In this document: positions 1 to 7,338 of the stretch, one piece after another
Numbering within the stretch: position 1 is the stretch's first letter
Layout: each line of letters starts with the position of its first letter
Assembly: GCA_022792835.1 (NCBI GenBank)
Contig: JAAWBT010000001.1
Coordinates: forward strand, 1-32,636
DNA from: Lachnospiraceae bacterium
GTDB taxonomy: Bacteria > Bacillota > Clostridia > Lachnospirales > Lachnospiraceae
Reading direction: 5' to 3'
Length of the DNA: 32,636 bases
Notes under the pieces: model-generated
Database searches by the model: none
What the model saw: only the letters and a program-made list of their open reading frames with translations
What the model was told of the DNA's origin: nothing
Program-made: the position numbers and the translations under genes

Positions 1-2
1 GC

Positions 3-707
3 GAATGGTCAGGAAATTTATTTGATTTTTATTTTCGCGTATACAATAAGATGATTAAGGATATCAAGGTTCCGTTTAAGATGCAGGGAGGTTTTCGGAT
101 CGACGATACTCCGGTTCACAGGGCACTACGGGAAGCTTTGGTAAATTGCATTATCAATACGGATTTTTATGGAAAATATGGTGTCCTCATAACCAAAGAA
201 GATGATAAAGTCGTATTGGAGAATCCAGGTTATATCAGACTCGGAAAAGAACAGATGCGCAGGGGTGGAAAATCCGACCCGAGAAATAAGAGCCTGATGA
301 AAATGTTTAATCTGATAGATATAGGTGAACATGCAGGCAGCGGAGTACCGAATATTTTTAATGTATGGGAAGATGAAGGGTGGGAAGAGCCTGTCATAAC
401 AGAAAGTTTTGATCCGGATCGAACATCACTGACGTTAAAATTCGTTAAAAAACAAGCGATAAAAACAAGCGATAAAAAACAAGCGATAAAAACAAGCGAT
501 AAAAAACAAGCGATAAAAACAGGCAAAAATAGGAAAGAAATCAGGTTATATCTGCAAAAATATGAAACAGCCAAAACTAGCGATATTGCAGAACTACTTG
601 GTTTAAGTATGGCAAGAACAAGAGCAATACTTTCTGAAATGGATGATGTTGAGGCATTGGGAACAAATAGAACAAGAAGGTATCGATTGCGAGCAAAGAG
701 CGAATAA
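3..707 (+). CDS. AlbA/Schlafen-type ATP-binding putative transcriptional regulator, 3' part (5' end outside window)
   Basis: The reading frame is open to the left edge: the codons before the first ATG (base 51) read EWSGNLFDFYFRVYNK and run into the typical family sequence, so the gene starts outside the window. Residues coded around bases 110-350 match the GHKL-like HATPase_c_4 domain found C-terminal to AlbA_2/Schlafen DNA-binding domains: DDTPVHRALREALVNCIIN, then NPGYIRLG and the glycine-rich GEHAGSGVPNIF. A lysine-rich linker of repeated KKQAIKTSD units follows, then a C-terminal winged-helix-like segment (TSDIAELLGLSMARTRAIL). Family knowledge suggests an ATP-binding, DNA-binding regulator; the target is unknown. 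It sits next to mobile-element debris, so it is probably accessory. Family assignment is confident, function is not. Confidence 0.8.
   Translation, partial: EWSGNLFDFYFRVYNKMIKDIKVPFKMQGGFRIDDTPVHRALREALVNCIINTDFYGKYGVLITKEDDKVVLENPGYIRLGKEQMRRGGKSDPRNKSLMKMFNLIDIGEHAGSGVPNIFNVWEDEGWEEPVITESFDPDRTSLTLKFVKKQAIKTSDKKQAIKTSDKKQAIKTGKNRKEIRLYLQKYETAKTSDIAELLGLSMARTRAILSEMDDVEALGTNRTRRYRLRAKSE
447..521 (+). repeat. In-frame 27-bp minisatellite (KKQAIKTSD units)
   Basis: Two full 27-base units and a third of 21 bases lie head to tail inside the regulator gene. Each encodes KKQAIKTSD (the last ends in KKQAIKT). Each unit also contains a near-repeat of its own half (acaagcgataaaa). The unit length is a multiple of three, so gain or loss of copies would change only the length of the linker between the ATP-binding part and the C-terminal helix-turn-helix. 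Confidence 0.9.
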
Positions 708-780
708 AGGAATGCTTGAAATAGTTGGGGGCTGACGGAACAGAAAATATTTATATCAGGGTTGTGACAAAAGAAAATTA

Positions 781-939
781 ATGGGTCCTAACTTGACACA
801 AGCAGAGGGTCAGGTCTTCGGCATCGGCTGCAAGATCTTCACCATCGCCGGCCCGGTGATCCTGTACGGGATCTTTGCCAGCTGGATCGCGGGAGTTGTG
901 TATTATGTGCTGGATATGATGGGGGTGTATTGGGGGTAG
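781..939 (+). CDS. Small membrane ORF (52 aa), unknown; related pieces occur twice more in the window
   Basis: An ATG-to-TAG frame of 52 residues beginning MGPNLTQAEGQVFGIGCKIF. Its second half is one hydrophobic stretch (AGPVILYGIFASWIAGVVYYVL) that could span a membrane, ending DMMGVYWG. I do not recognise the family. No convincing ribosome site precedes the ATG, so it may be a remnant of a larger gene. What makes it notable is duplication: the last 89 bases recur at 6949-7037 with about seven mismatches and the same stop position, and the first 20 bases (from 778) recur exactly at 8581-8600. Conservation at protein level in both pieces suggests descent from a real coding sequence. Confidence 0.4.
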   Translation: MGPNLTQAEGQVFGIGCKIFTIAGPVILYGIFASWIAGVVYYVLDMMGVYWG

Positions 940-1042
940 TTTGTCCAGGGGAAGGTAAGAAGCTAAATAGAAATACGTTTTATGGGGCCGTTACAAAATA
1001 GATGAGTAATCATCTAAGGAGTAGTGGCTCCACTTTTATGGC

Positions 1043-1076
1043 AAAAAATAGAAAAGCAGGCTCCGAAGAACCTGCT
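1043..1076 (-). terminator. Hairpin that reads as a terminator on the minus strand
   Basis: AGCAGG and CCTGCT (1055-1060 and 1071-1076) form a 6-bp stem with a 10-base loop. On the minus strand the stem is followed by a T-rich run (complement of the A-rich bases 1043-1054). No minus-strand gene ends here. It lies just outside the transposase remnant and may belong to the end of that element. The rest of 940-1107 shows nothing I can name. Confidence 0.35.
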
Positions 1077-1107
1077 ATCCATAGTATAATTAAATTATGA
1101 TGAGTAA

Positions 1108-2662
1108 TTAAAATACCATAAAAATTATACTGAATTCGGCGAGCCTTATCAACTGGTTTTACCATTAAATTTGGAGAGTCTAATTCCGCACGATGAGTCT
1201 GCCCAACTGTTCAACCACGGATTGAAGGAACTTGATTACTACTTGCTGTACTAGGTTTATTCTGCTATAGACAGAAATCCCGCGGTGGACCCTAAGACTA
1301 GGTTCAAAATTCTGACCTATGTTTATTCCCAAAACGTTTATTCATTTAGAAAGATCGAAACGGCTTACAGGTGGGATATCAACTTTATGTGGCTCCTGGT
1401 CGGACAGCAGGTTCTCGATCTGACCACAGCACGATTGTCCGGTTTCGCACGAGGTTCCTTTCCGATGCCTGCGAGGACCTGTTCTACCAGATGGTCCGTT
1501 GTCTAGGAAATGCGGGGGAACTATCGAAAGAAACCGTATTTATTGATGGCACAAAGCTGGAAGCCGTCGCCAATAAATATACGTTTGTTTATGGAAGAAA
1601 TCCCTTGGGAAATGGGAGGAAAAGATGTTCCGGAATATACAGGAGGTGGTCGGACTGCTGAACCAGGAGTACCTGCAGTCTTTCTGCGTAGCAGAAGAAA
1701 GTAGAACTCGGGACCTTCAGGAGATCTGCCGTTTTCTGGAACGGGTATGTGAAGAATGGCACACCGTTTTTGTATAGGGAAGAGGAAAACGTAAAAGCCG
1801 GAACCAGAGATATCTGGAGATGTTTCGCCATTTTTGGGAGTGTCAGATTGTTTGTGGGTGGCATGCAGCCAGCTTCCAGAGAAGAAATAATTATTGTAAA
1901 ACAAATTCGGATGCTGTATTCATGCATATAAAAGACGATTACGTGAAAAATGTACAGCTGAAGCCGGGATATAATGTACAAATCGGTGTAGACAGCGAAT
2001 ATATTGTTTCAGCAGATATTTTCCAGGATCGGAATGATGTGTGGACACTAGTTCCTTTTTTGAAACCAATGGAGGAGAAGCTTAAGTTTCGCTATCCAAG
2101 TGTGACTACAGATTCGGGTTATGAAAGCGAGGAAGGCTACAGGTATCTGAGGGAACAAAAGCAGAAACCATACATAAAACCCCAGACCTATGAGAAATGG
2201 AAAAAGCGTAGTTTCAAGCAGGACATCAGCAAGCGTAAAAACATGGGATATGATGAGACAAGGGATATTTATACTTGCGATGCCGGAAAAAAGTGAAAGC
2301 CACTTTTTATAAAAAACAGAAAAGTAAGAGCGGTTATGAATCAGAAGTAACCGTATATGAATGTGAAGGATGTACGAGTTGTCCGCACAAAGAAAAATGT
2401 ACCTGGGCCAAAGGGAACAAACACCTGTACATCTCAAAAAGTTTTTTGGAGAAGTGCCAGGAATTTTATGAGAATATCCTGAGTGAAGAGGGAATCTTAT
2501 ATAGGATGAACCGGCCTATACAAGTAGAAAGGGCATTTTGGAGGCTAAAAAATGACTATGAATTCTATTACTGTGTATGGGATATAATCTCAATAAGCTG
2601 CATGCAAAGATACAGAATGGACGGGTAGGGAGCCATCTGTTCCCAGTAAAAGAAACCGCATA
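1108..2662 (+). pseudogene. IS1182-family transposase, broken by stops and frameshifts
   Basis: The sequence can be followed as one DDE transposase across several frames. It opens with NYTEFGEPYQLVLPLNLESL (about 1123-1182), then an in-frame TAG near 1252, then NPAVDPKTRFKILTYVYSQN. A shift near 1405-1425 leads to DHSTIVRFRTRFLSDACEDL and ETVFIDGTKLEAVANKYTF. A degraded middle follows, then KDDYVKNVQLKPGYNVQIGV and TTDSGYESEEGYRYLREQ (1920-2160), a further shift near 2285, the zinc-like CEGCTSCPHKEKC, and NRPIQVERAFWRLKNDYEF. A last shift gives a tail ending HLFPVKETA with stop at 2660-2662. These blocks are characteristic of IS1182-type transposases with DUF772 and DDE_Tnp_1 domains. At least four lesions make it inactive. 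Terminal repeats were not resolved. Confidence 0.85.
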
Positions 2663-2698
2663 AAAGCCCCGAAATCAGCAGCGTTATTAACATACGCA

Positions 2699-2746
2699 AA
2701 AAATCCGGAAAGAATCAACAAACCAAAAGATTCCTTCTGGATTTTT
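2699..2746. repeat. Inverted repeat / stem-loop after the transposase remnant
   Basis: The 18-base arms 2699-2716 and 2729-2746 are complementary with two mismatches (aaaaatccggaaagaatc against gattccttctggattttt), around a 12-base A-rich loop. The right arm ends in a T run, so on the plus strand it could end transcription of the transposase. A second small hairpin (GAGCG/CGCTC) lies at 2756-2772. Bases 2773-2873 show nothing else I can name. Confidence 0.6.
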
Positions 2747-2873
2747 GTATATGTAGAGCGAGGGCATCGCTCAATTACCTAATTTGATGATTTTGTGCCT
2801 CCCGATTGGTTTGTGGTAAGGGAGCTTAGAACCCTCGAAATTAAAAGTTTTTGCGGTTCCAACGGGGTTTAGC

Positions 2874-2902
2874 GTGACAAATTGTTGGAAGGAAGGTATA
2901 AT
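2874..2902 (+). promoter_or_regulatory. Sigma-A-type promoter for the AAA ATPase / PIN operon
   Basis: GTGACA at 2874-2879, a 17-base spacer and a perfect TATAAT at 2897-2902. It lies about 64 bases before the GTG start at 2966, and a ribosome site (AAGGAG, 2952-2957) sits 8 bases before that start. It gives the two-gene module its own transcription, independent of the transposase remnant. Confidence 0.7.
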
Positions 2903-2965
2903 TAGACTGATAATTAGGACAAAGTGCAAATTGGATGGGTTAGATAGAAGTAAGGAGACGTTGTC

Positions 2966-4183
2966 GTGATTAAGAGTGTTAAATTGAAAAATTGGAAAAG
3001 TTACGAGGAAAGTATATTATATATAGACTCATTAATGATCTTGATCGGAACAAATTCAAGTGGAAAATCAAATGCAATTGATGCACTGATTTTTTTGAGC
3101 AGAATTGCAAATGGAGTGGGTATTTTCCAGGCAATCAGTGGCGATATCAACTTAGATCCTTTGCGAGGAGGAGCAGAGTGGGTTTGCCGAAAGGGGACGA
3201 ATGCGTTTACATTGGAAGCGGTACTGGAGTATGCGGGGAATGATTATGAGTATTCTATTACTGTAAAGGTGGGGGAAGCCAGGGCGTTGGTTGCAGAGGA
3301 AAAACTTACCGCATGTAATGGAAATCAAAGACTGTTTTACACGAATTTGCGGGATGAAGAATTGTTAAATATTCCGACGTATTTTGCAACAGGAAAACAG
3401 GGGAAGGGGCAGCATTTTGAATTAAGTCGAAATACATCGATACTATATCAAAGTAAGATATTGCAGTTGAAAAAGAAAGGAATAACAGATATTACGACAG
3501 ATCTGGCGAAACAGTTAAGCGGAATTTTTGTATTAGATCCCATACCAAATCATATGCGAGACTACTCGCCGCTGTCGGAGAAGTTATCTTTCGACGGCTC
3601 TAATATTGCCGGGGTGTTGGCGGCTCTTGGCGATGAAAGCAGGGAAAGTATTCAGAAAAAATTAACTTCGTATTTAAAGAAAATCCCTGAGAGGGACATT
3701 GTGCACGTATGGTCAGAACATGTGGGAAAGTTTCATACAGATGCCATGCTTTACTGCGAGGAGGCTTGGCAGGGAGATGATAACTATATTGTGGATGCGA
3801 GAGGAATGTCGGACGGTACGCTGAGATTTCTTGCCATTATGGCGGCGCTGCTTACAAATGAGCCGAATAAGCTGATTGTCGTGGAGGAAGTGGATAACGG
3901 CCTGCATCCATCAAGGGTTAACGTTTTATTAAATATGTTAAAAGAATTGGGAGATGAAAAAAATATAGATGTGCTGATCACAACGCATAATCCGGCTTTA
4001 TTGGATGCAGCCGGAACGGTCATGATACCATTTATTACAGTTGCACACAGGGACGACAGAGGACAGAGCCATTTAAAATTGTTAGAAGATATTCAAGAAC
4101 TGCCTAAAATGATATCGACAGGAAATATTGGAGAAATAGTTACAAACGGAAAAGTTGAGTCTGCTCTCGCAAGGGAGGGATAA
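2966..4183 (+). CDS. RecF/OLD-like AAA ATPase (AAA_21 type), no nuclease domain of its own
   Basis: A 405-residue protein starting at GTG, chosen because AAGGAG lies 8 bases upstream. Visible ABC/SMC-type ATPase parts in order are: N-terminal strand with IKSVKLKNWKSYEES; Walker A GTNSSGKS at residues 28-35; a signature-like GMSDGTLRFLAIMAALL near 280; Walker B KLIVVEEVDNGLHPSR near 302; and the switch histidine in LITTHNPALLDA near 340. The domain order and length fit stand-alone ATPases of the AAA_15/AAA_21 group related to the OLD nuclease ATPase, but no TOPRIM domain follows. A PIN-like gene starts 2 bases downstream, so the ATPase probably senses or gates and the partner cuts. That division of labour is inference from Gabija-, Septu- and PARIS-like systems. 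Location inside mobile-element debris fits a defence role. Confidence 0.85.
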   Translation: MIKSVKLKNWKSYEESILYIDSLMILIGTNSSGKSNAIDALIFLSRIANGVGIFQAISGDINLDPLRGGAEWVCRKGTNAFTLEAVLEYAGNDYEYSITVKVGEARALVAEEKLTACNGNQRLFYTNLRDEELLNIPTYFATGKQGKGQHFELSRNTSILYQSKILQLKKKGITDITTDLAKQLSGIFVLDPIPNHMRDYSPLSEKLSFDGSNIAGVLAALGDESRESIQKKLTSYLKKIPERDIVHVWSEHVGKFHTDAMLYCEEAWQGDDNYIVDARGMSDGTLRFLAIMAALLTNEPNKLIVVEEVDNGLHPSRVNVLLNMLKELGDEKNIDVLITTHNPALLDAAGTVMIPFITVAHRDDRGQSHLKLLEDIQELPKMISTGNIGEIVTNGKVESALAREG

Positions 4184-4185
4184 CT

Positions 4186-4692
4186 ATGCAGAAAAAAGTA
4201 TTGATTATCGACACGAGTATTTTGTGCGTATACCTAAAAGTGCCATTTATGGAAACATGTGGGACGGACAGGGATAAATGGGATTATGATCGAGTGGCTC
4301 AAAAAATTGATGATGAGATTCGTCAAAAGAGTTTGTTGGTGTTGCCTTTGGCTACTTTAATTGAAACGGGAAATCATATTGCTCATGCGTCTGGCGAACG
4401 GTATATTCTTGCAAAGGAATTAGCTGAGATTATAGTGAAAGCGGCTACGGCAGAAGAACCTTGGGCGGCTTTTACTTCCCAAAGCGAGTTGTGGAGTGAG
4501 GAAAATCTAAAAAAACTTGCAAATGAGTGGCCGAAGTTAGCGGCTTCAAAAATTTCGATTGGTGATACAACAATCAAGGATGTGGCAGAATTTTATACAG
4601 AATCCGGCTTCAAGGTTGAGATATTAACGGGGGATGGCGGATTGAAGGCATATGAGCCTAAAGCAATAAAAGTGCCAAGAAGACGCAGATAG
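4186..4692 (+). CDS. PIN-like putative nuclease, partner of the upstream ATPase
   Basis: A 168-residue protein. Its ATG follows the ATPase stop by 2 bases and has GGGAGG upstream, so the pair is translationally linked. The sequence carries the acidic residues of a PIN domain in the right order: Asp9 in VLIIDTSIL, Glu60 in LATLIETGN, Asp127 in SIGDTTIKDVA and Asp150 in EILTGDGGLKAY. PIN domains are Mg2+-dependent RNases, commonly toxins acting on tRNA, rRNA or mRNA. The C-terminus is basic (PRRRR), which could bind nucleic acid. No antitoxin gene is visible, so activity is probably held in check by the ATPase; this is inference. PIN assignment rests on motif pattern only. Confidence 0.65.
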   Translation: MQKKVLIIDTSILCVYLKVPFMETCGTDRDKWDYDRVAQKIDDEIRQKSLLVLPLATLIETGNHIAHASGERYILAKELAEIIVKAATAEEPWAAFTSQSELWSEENLKKLANEWPKLAASKISIGDTTIKDVAEFYTESGFKVEILTGDGGLKAYEPKAIKVPRRRR

Positions 4693-4719
4693 ACCAGAAA
4701 AGGATTTTAAGACATTATT

Positions 4720-4917
4720 GACGTAGCGAGGAAAACATTATGATGTGGGAGCAAAAGAGGCCGACAATACGGCGTTCAATTTTTTGAAAGATTTGTTCCG
4801 TGGGCCTTGGAAAAACGGTTCTGAGTTGCGTACCGGCAGATTTAATTGGAAATTTCAATCTGATTTTTTATAGCAGTGCGGAGGATGCGGTGTTTAAAGC
4901 TCTAGGGGCAGAATGAG
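4720..4917 (+). pseudogene. 3' remnant of a larger gene, possibly a BREX Lon-like (BrxL) protein
   Basis: Between the PIN gene and the methyltransferase there is no intact gene, but protein-like sequence survives in two frames. One reads DVGAKEADNTAFNFLKDLF (about 4741-4797). The other, after a shift, reads VPADLIGNFNLIFYSSAEDA followed by VFKALGAE and a TGA at 4915-4917. From memory, the last block resembles the extreme C-terminus of Lon-like BREX proteins (a pattern close to FYS-x-x-x-DAVFKALG). I cannot confirm this without a search, and the first block is unassigned. If right, a BREX-type locus once lay here. Confidence 0.35.
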
Positions 4918-4925
4918 GTGTTTAC

Positions 4926-5522
4926 ATGGCAGGCACAATCGACTATTACGATCAAAACGCAGAATCATTTATCGCCGGAACGGTTGCCGTGGATTTTCAC
5001 GAAACACAGGAAAAATTTCTGGCCTTTCTGCCAAAGAAAGCGAGGATTCTGGACTTTGGCTGCGGATCCGGCAGAGATACCGCATATTTTCACAGGAAAG
5101 GTTATCTGGTGGAAGCGGTTGATGGTTCGGCAAAAATGTGTGAGTCTGCAAGCCGGTATGCGAAAATTCCCGTGAGGCAGATGCTTTTTCAGGATTTGGA
5201 GGAAAGGAATCGATATGATGGGATCTGGGCCTGTTCCTCCATTCTACATTTGCGGCTGCAGGAATTAAAGGAAGTTATGGAGAGAATGCTGCGGGCCCTC
5301 AGGGGAAATGGCGTGATTTATACATCATTTAAGTATGGAGAGTTTGAAGGCGTTCGCAGGGGCAGATATTATACAGATTTTACAGAGGAATCCTTTGGAC
5401 GGTTTCTGGAAGCGTTTGACGGCGTCTGCATAACGGAGTGTTGGGTTACCGGTGATGTGCGGCAGGGCAGGGGTGAGGAAAGATGGCTGAATCTGATACT
5501 TCAAAAATCGGATATACACTGA
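4926..5522 (+). CDS. Class I SAM-dependent methyltransferase
   Basis: A 198-residue Rossmann-fold methyltransferase. Motif I is ILDFGCGSGRD (residues 41-51), followed by an acidic residue for SAM ribose in VEAVDGS (Asp66) and a motif IV-like region DGIWACSSILHL. It lacks the NPPY/DPPY motif of DNA adenine methylases and looks most like small-molecule or TehB-like methyltransferases (Methyltransf_11/25), so its substrate is open. GAGGTG lies 7 bases before the ATG. The last 40 bases overlap the HNH gene start, so the two are co-translated. The coupling hints that the methyltransferase modifies or protects something the nuclease acts on; that is inference. Confidence 0.8.
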   Translation: MAGTIDYYDQNAESFIAGTVAVDFHETQEKFLAFLPKKARILDFGCGSGRDTAYFHRKGYLVEAVDGSAKMCESASRYAKIPVRQMLFQDLEERNRYDGIWACSSILHLRLQELKEVMERMLRALRGNGVIYTSFKYGEFEGVRRGRYYTDFTEESFGRFLEAFDGVCITECWVTGDVRQGRGEERWLNLILQKSDIH

Positions 5523-6661
5523 TACTTGACGGAAAATATTATAATACGCTGGACATAGAATCTTTTTCTCTTATGATGAAGGATCCGTCCTACTGCTATA
5601 AATTCTACTGGCTGGAAGCGATTGTGCGGTTGATCTCAGAGGGCCTTCGGAAAACCACCTTTGATGCGGTTATTGATGAGATGATCTGCAATGCCTGGTA
5701 TTCGGTCAGAGAGTTCCATATCCATTTAAGCGGAATGCAGGCGGACGGACAGGTGCGGGATGGTCTGGAGCGGGCAATTATGAGGCTGACAGAGCTTAGC
5801 GATCTTCCGGCCAATGCGTCGAAGGTTGAGGTCAAGAATGCCATTCAGAGACATAACCGGGAATTAAAGGGATACAAAGAGCAGCTAACCAACATGGTTC
5901 CCTATCGGGCGCTTGCCGGCTTTTTTAATAAAAGCGAAGAGCCGGTAGAGTGGGGGAGCGCCAGGAGGCTGACTGCCTACATAGAACGAATCAACAGAGA
6001 GGTCGTGCTGCTCCCATATATACTGGGGACGGAGAGCAAGTTGCAAAAAACGATCTACTTCCAGGAATCTTGGATAGAAATGATACAGGATCATACCGTA
6101 ATGATTCTTGGCTGGATTCAATATGAGAAGGTAAAATGGCTTCAGAACAACAATCCGGAGGTGCCGGGGCTTGTCCATAAGTTGACGCCCATGGATGAAA
6201 AGATGAGGAAACTGAACAATGTTCGGAAACTCTGGGAAGGAATTCTTGATATAAGTGAAGTGAGAGATGTGTTTACGGACCGGCCAGTTATAGCCCGGCA
6301 GTATGACGTGGATCATTTCATCCCATGGTCTTTTGTGATGAATGACGAGCTATGGAACCTGATGCCTATGGATTCTTCGTTAAATTCCGCAAAGAGCAAC
6401 CGCCTTCCCCGATGGGAGCCATTTTTCAGGCGTTTTGCGGAAAATCAGTTTCTTATGTATGGCCTGATCCACGAAAAGGCAGGAATCTGGAAATTATACG
6501 AAGCCTGTTACCGGGACAATCTACATTCTTTGTGGGCAGGACAGGAGCTTTACCGGAAAGGGAACGCGAAAGAAGAATTTTATCACATTCTACAGAAAAA
6601 TATGCGGCCGGTTTATGATTCCGCCAAAAGGCAGGGATATGAAGTCTGGAACAGGAATTAA
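5483..6661 (+). CDS. HNH endonuclease domain protein
   Basis: A 392-residue protein whose C-terminal third carries an HNH_4-like motif: QYDVDHFIPWSF with Asp277 and His278, then LWNLMPMDSSLN and NSAKSNRLP, which supply the middle Asn and last Asn/His-type positions. This order resembles the HNH domain in Cas9-like and some restriction nucleases. The N-terminal 250 residues are helical and unassigned (IGYTLILDGKYYNTLDIESF at the start). The ATG lies inside the upstream methyltransferase gene and a GAGGA ribosome site precedes it. With the methyltransferase it forms a two-gene unit that looks like a modification/cutting pair; the recognised target is unknown. Confidence 0.8.
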   Translation: MAESDTSKIGYTLILDGKYYNTLDIESFSLMMKDPSYCYKFYWLEAIVRLISEGLRKTTFDAVIDEMICNAWYSVREFHIHLSGMQADGQVRDGLERAIMRLTELSDLPANASKVEVKNAIQRHNRELKGYKEQLTNMVPYRALAGFFNKSEEPVEWGSARRLTAYIERINREVVLLPYILGTESKLQKTIYFQESWIEMIQDHTVMILGWIQYEKVKWLQNNNPEVPGLVHKLTPMDEKMRKLNNVRKLWEGILDISEVRDVFTDRPVIARQYDVDHFIPWSFVMNDELWNLMPMDSSLNSAKSNRLPRWEPFFRRFAENQFLMYGLIHEKAGIWKLYEACYRDNLHSLWAGQELYRKGNAKEEFYHILQKNMRPVYDSAKRQGYEVWNRN

Positions 6662-6685
6662 AAACAAATGTTAGGTTGAATGTGA

Positions 6686-6957
6686 AAGCAGTCTGCCGGA
6701 TGGCAGAGTGACATTCCCAATACGGCAGTGTTATATCTTCGAACGTATAAAAAGACACCAGATAAAATGAAGTATGTGATTGTTACGCCGGGCGGAACCG
6801 TGCAGTATGATGTGATTGGGCATTTGATAAGCGAACGATTATAGAACTTTCTAACGATGTGATAAAAGAAATCGCACAAAAATATAAAAATGTGCAGAAA
6901 GGCATAGGTGATATTATGGGTGGAGCATTGCTTGAAACAGAAGCAAAAGCCCAGTGA
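6686..6957 (+). pseudogene. Two unidentified gene remnants in different frames
   Basis: One frame without a start reads TYKKTPDKMKYVIVTPGGTV then QYDVIGHLISERL and stops at 6842-6844. A second frame, overlapping that stop, reads IELSNDVIKEIAQKYKNVQK then GIGDIMGGALLETEAKAQ and stops at 6955-6957. Both look like real protein ends rather than chance frames, but neither has a start codon or ribosome site. I do not recognise the first. The second resembles C-terminal stretches I associate with Lachnospiraceae nuclease-like accessory proteins, without being able to name the family. Confidence 0.4.
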
Positions 6958-7037
6958 TCCTTTACGGGATCTTTGCCAGCTGGATCGCGGGGGTTGTGTA
7001 TTATGTGCTGGATATGGCCGGGGTGTATTGGGGGTAA
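6949..7037 (+). pseudogene. 3' piece of the small membrane ORF (second copy of 851-939)
   Basis: These 89 bases repeat 851-939 with about seven mismatches, mostly silent, and encode VILYGIFASWIAGVVYYVLD followed by MAGVYWG and TAA. The N-terminal half of the ORF is missing: upstream sequence switches abruptly to the unrelated remnant at the shared gccc-gtgatcc bases. The excess of silent changes indicates the piece diverged while coding. Confidence 0.7.
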
Positions 7038-7075
7038 ACGGAAAAATAAAATATTGGAGATTTTTGTAGAAAATG

Positions 7076-7108
7076 GGGACGCTTCATGTGAATGGGGCGT
7101 TCCGTTTT
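7076..7108 (+). terminator. Probable intrinsic terminator
   Basis: GGGACGC pairs with GCGTTCC (one G-T pair), with an inner TTCA/TGAA pair, and is followed by a short T-rich stretch (gtttta). It lies about 40 bases after the stop of the small ORF piece, the place expected for its original terminator. Bases 7109-7338 hold no gene I can recognise. Confidence 0.45.
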
Positions 7109-7338
7109 ACATATTGTATTGAAGGTTTCTTGAAAGATGTGAAGGCAAATAGAATAGGCAGCAATGAAATTTCAAAAGAGGTTACTCTTAAAATGAAATA
7201 AGAAAATGCTTTTTAATTTCTCTAATTATGGTATTATTGAGATAACAAAGGCGATAAGGGAGATCATAAGTCTCAGATGGAAAAGATTATTCTGATATTT
7301 GGGAAATTTAGAATAAAATATGCAAGGAGGGGACAGAC

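Noticed and set aside
447-521. Short tandem repeats considered as a CRISPR array
   Set aside because: Units are directly adjacent without spacers, are in frame and encode a lysine-rich linker.
4913-5175. Alternative frames overlapping the methyltransferase start
   Set aside because: They lack any motif, while the frame from 4926 holds a full SAM-binding motif and has a ribosome site.
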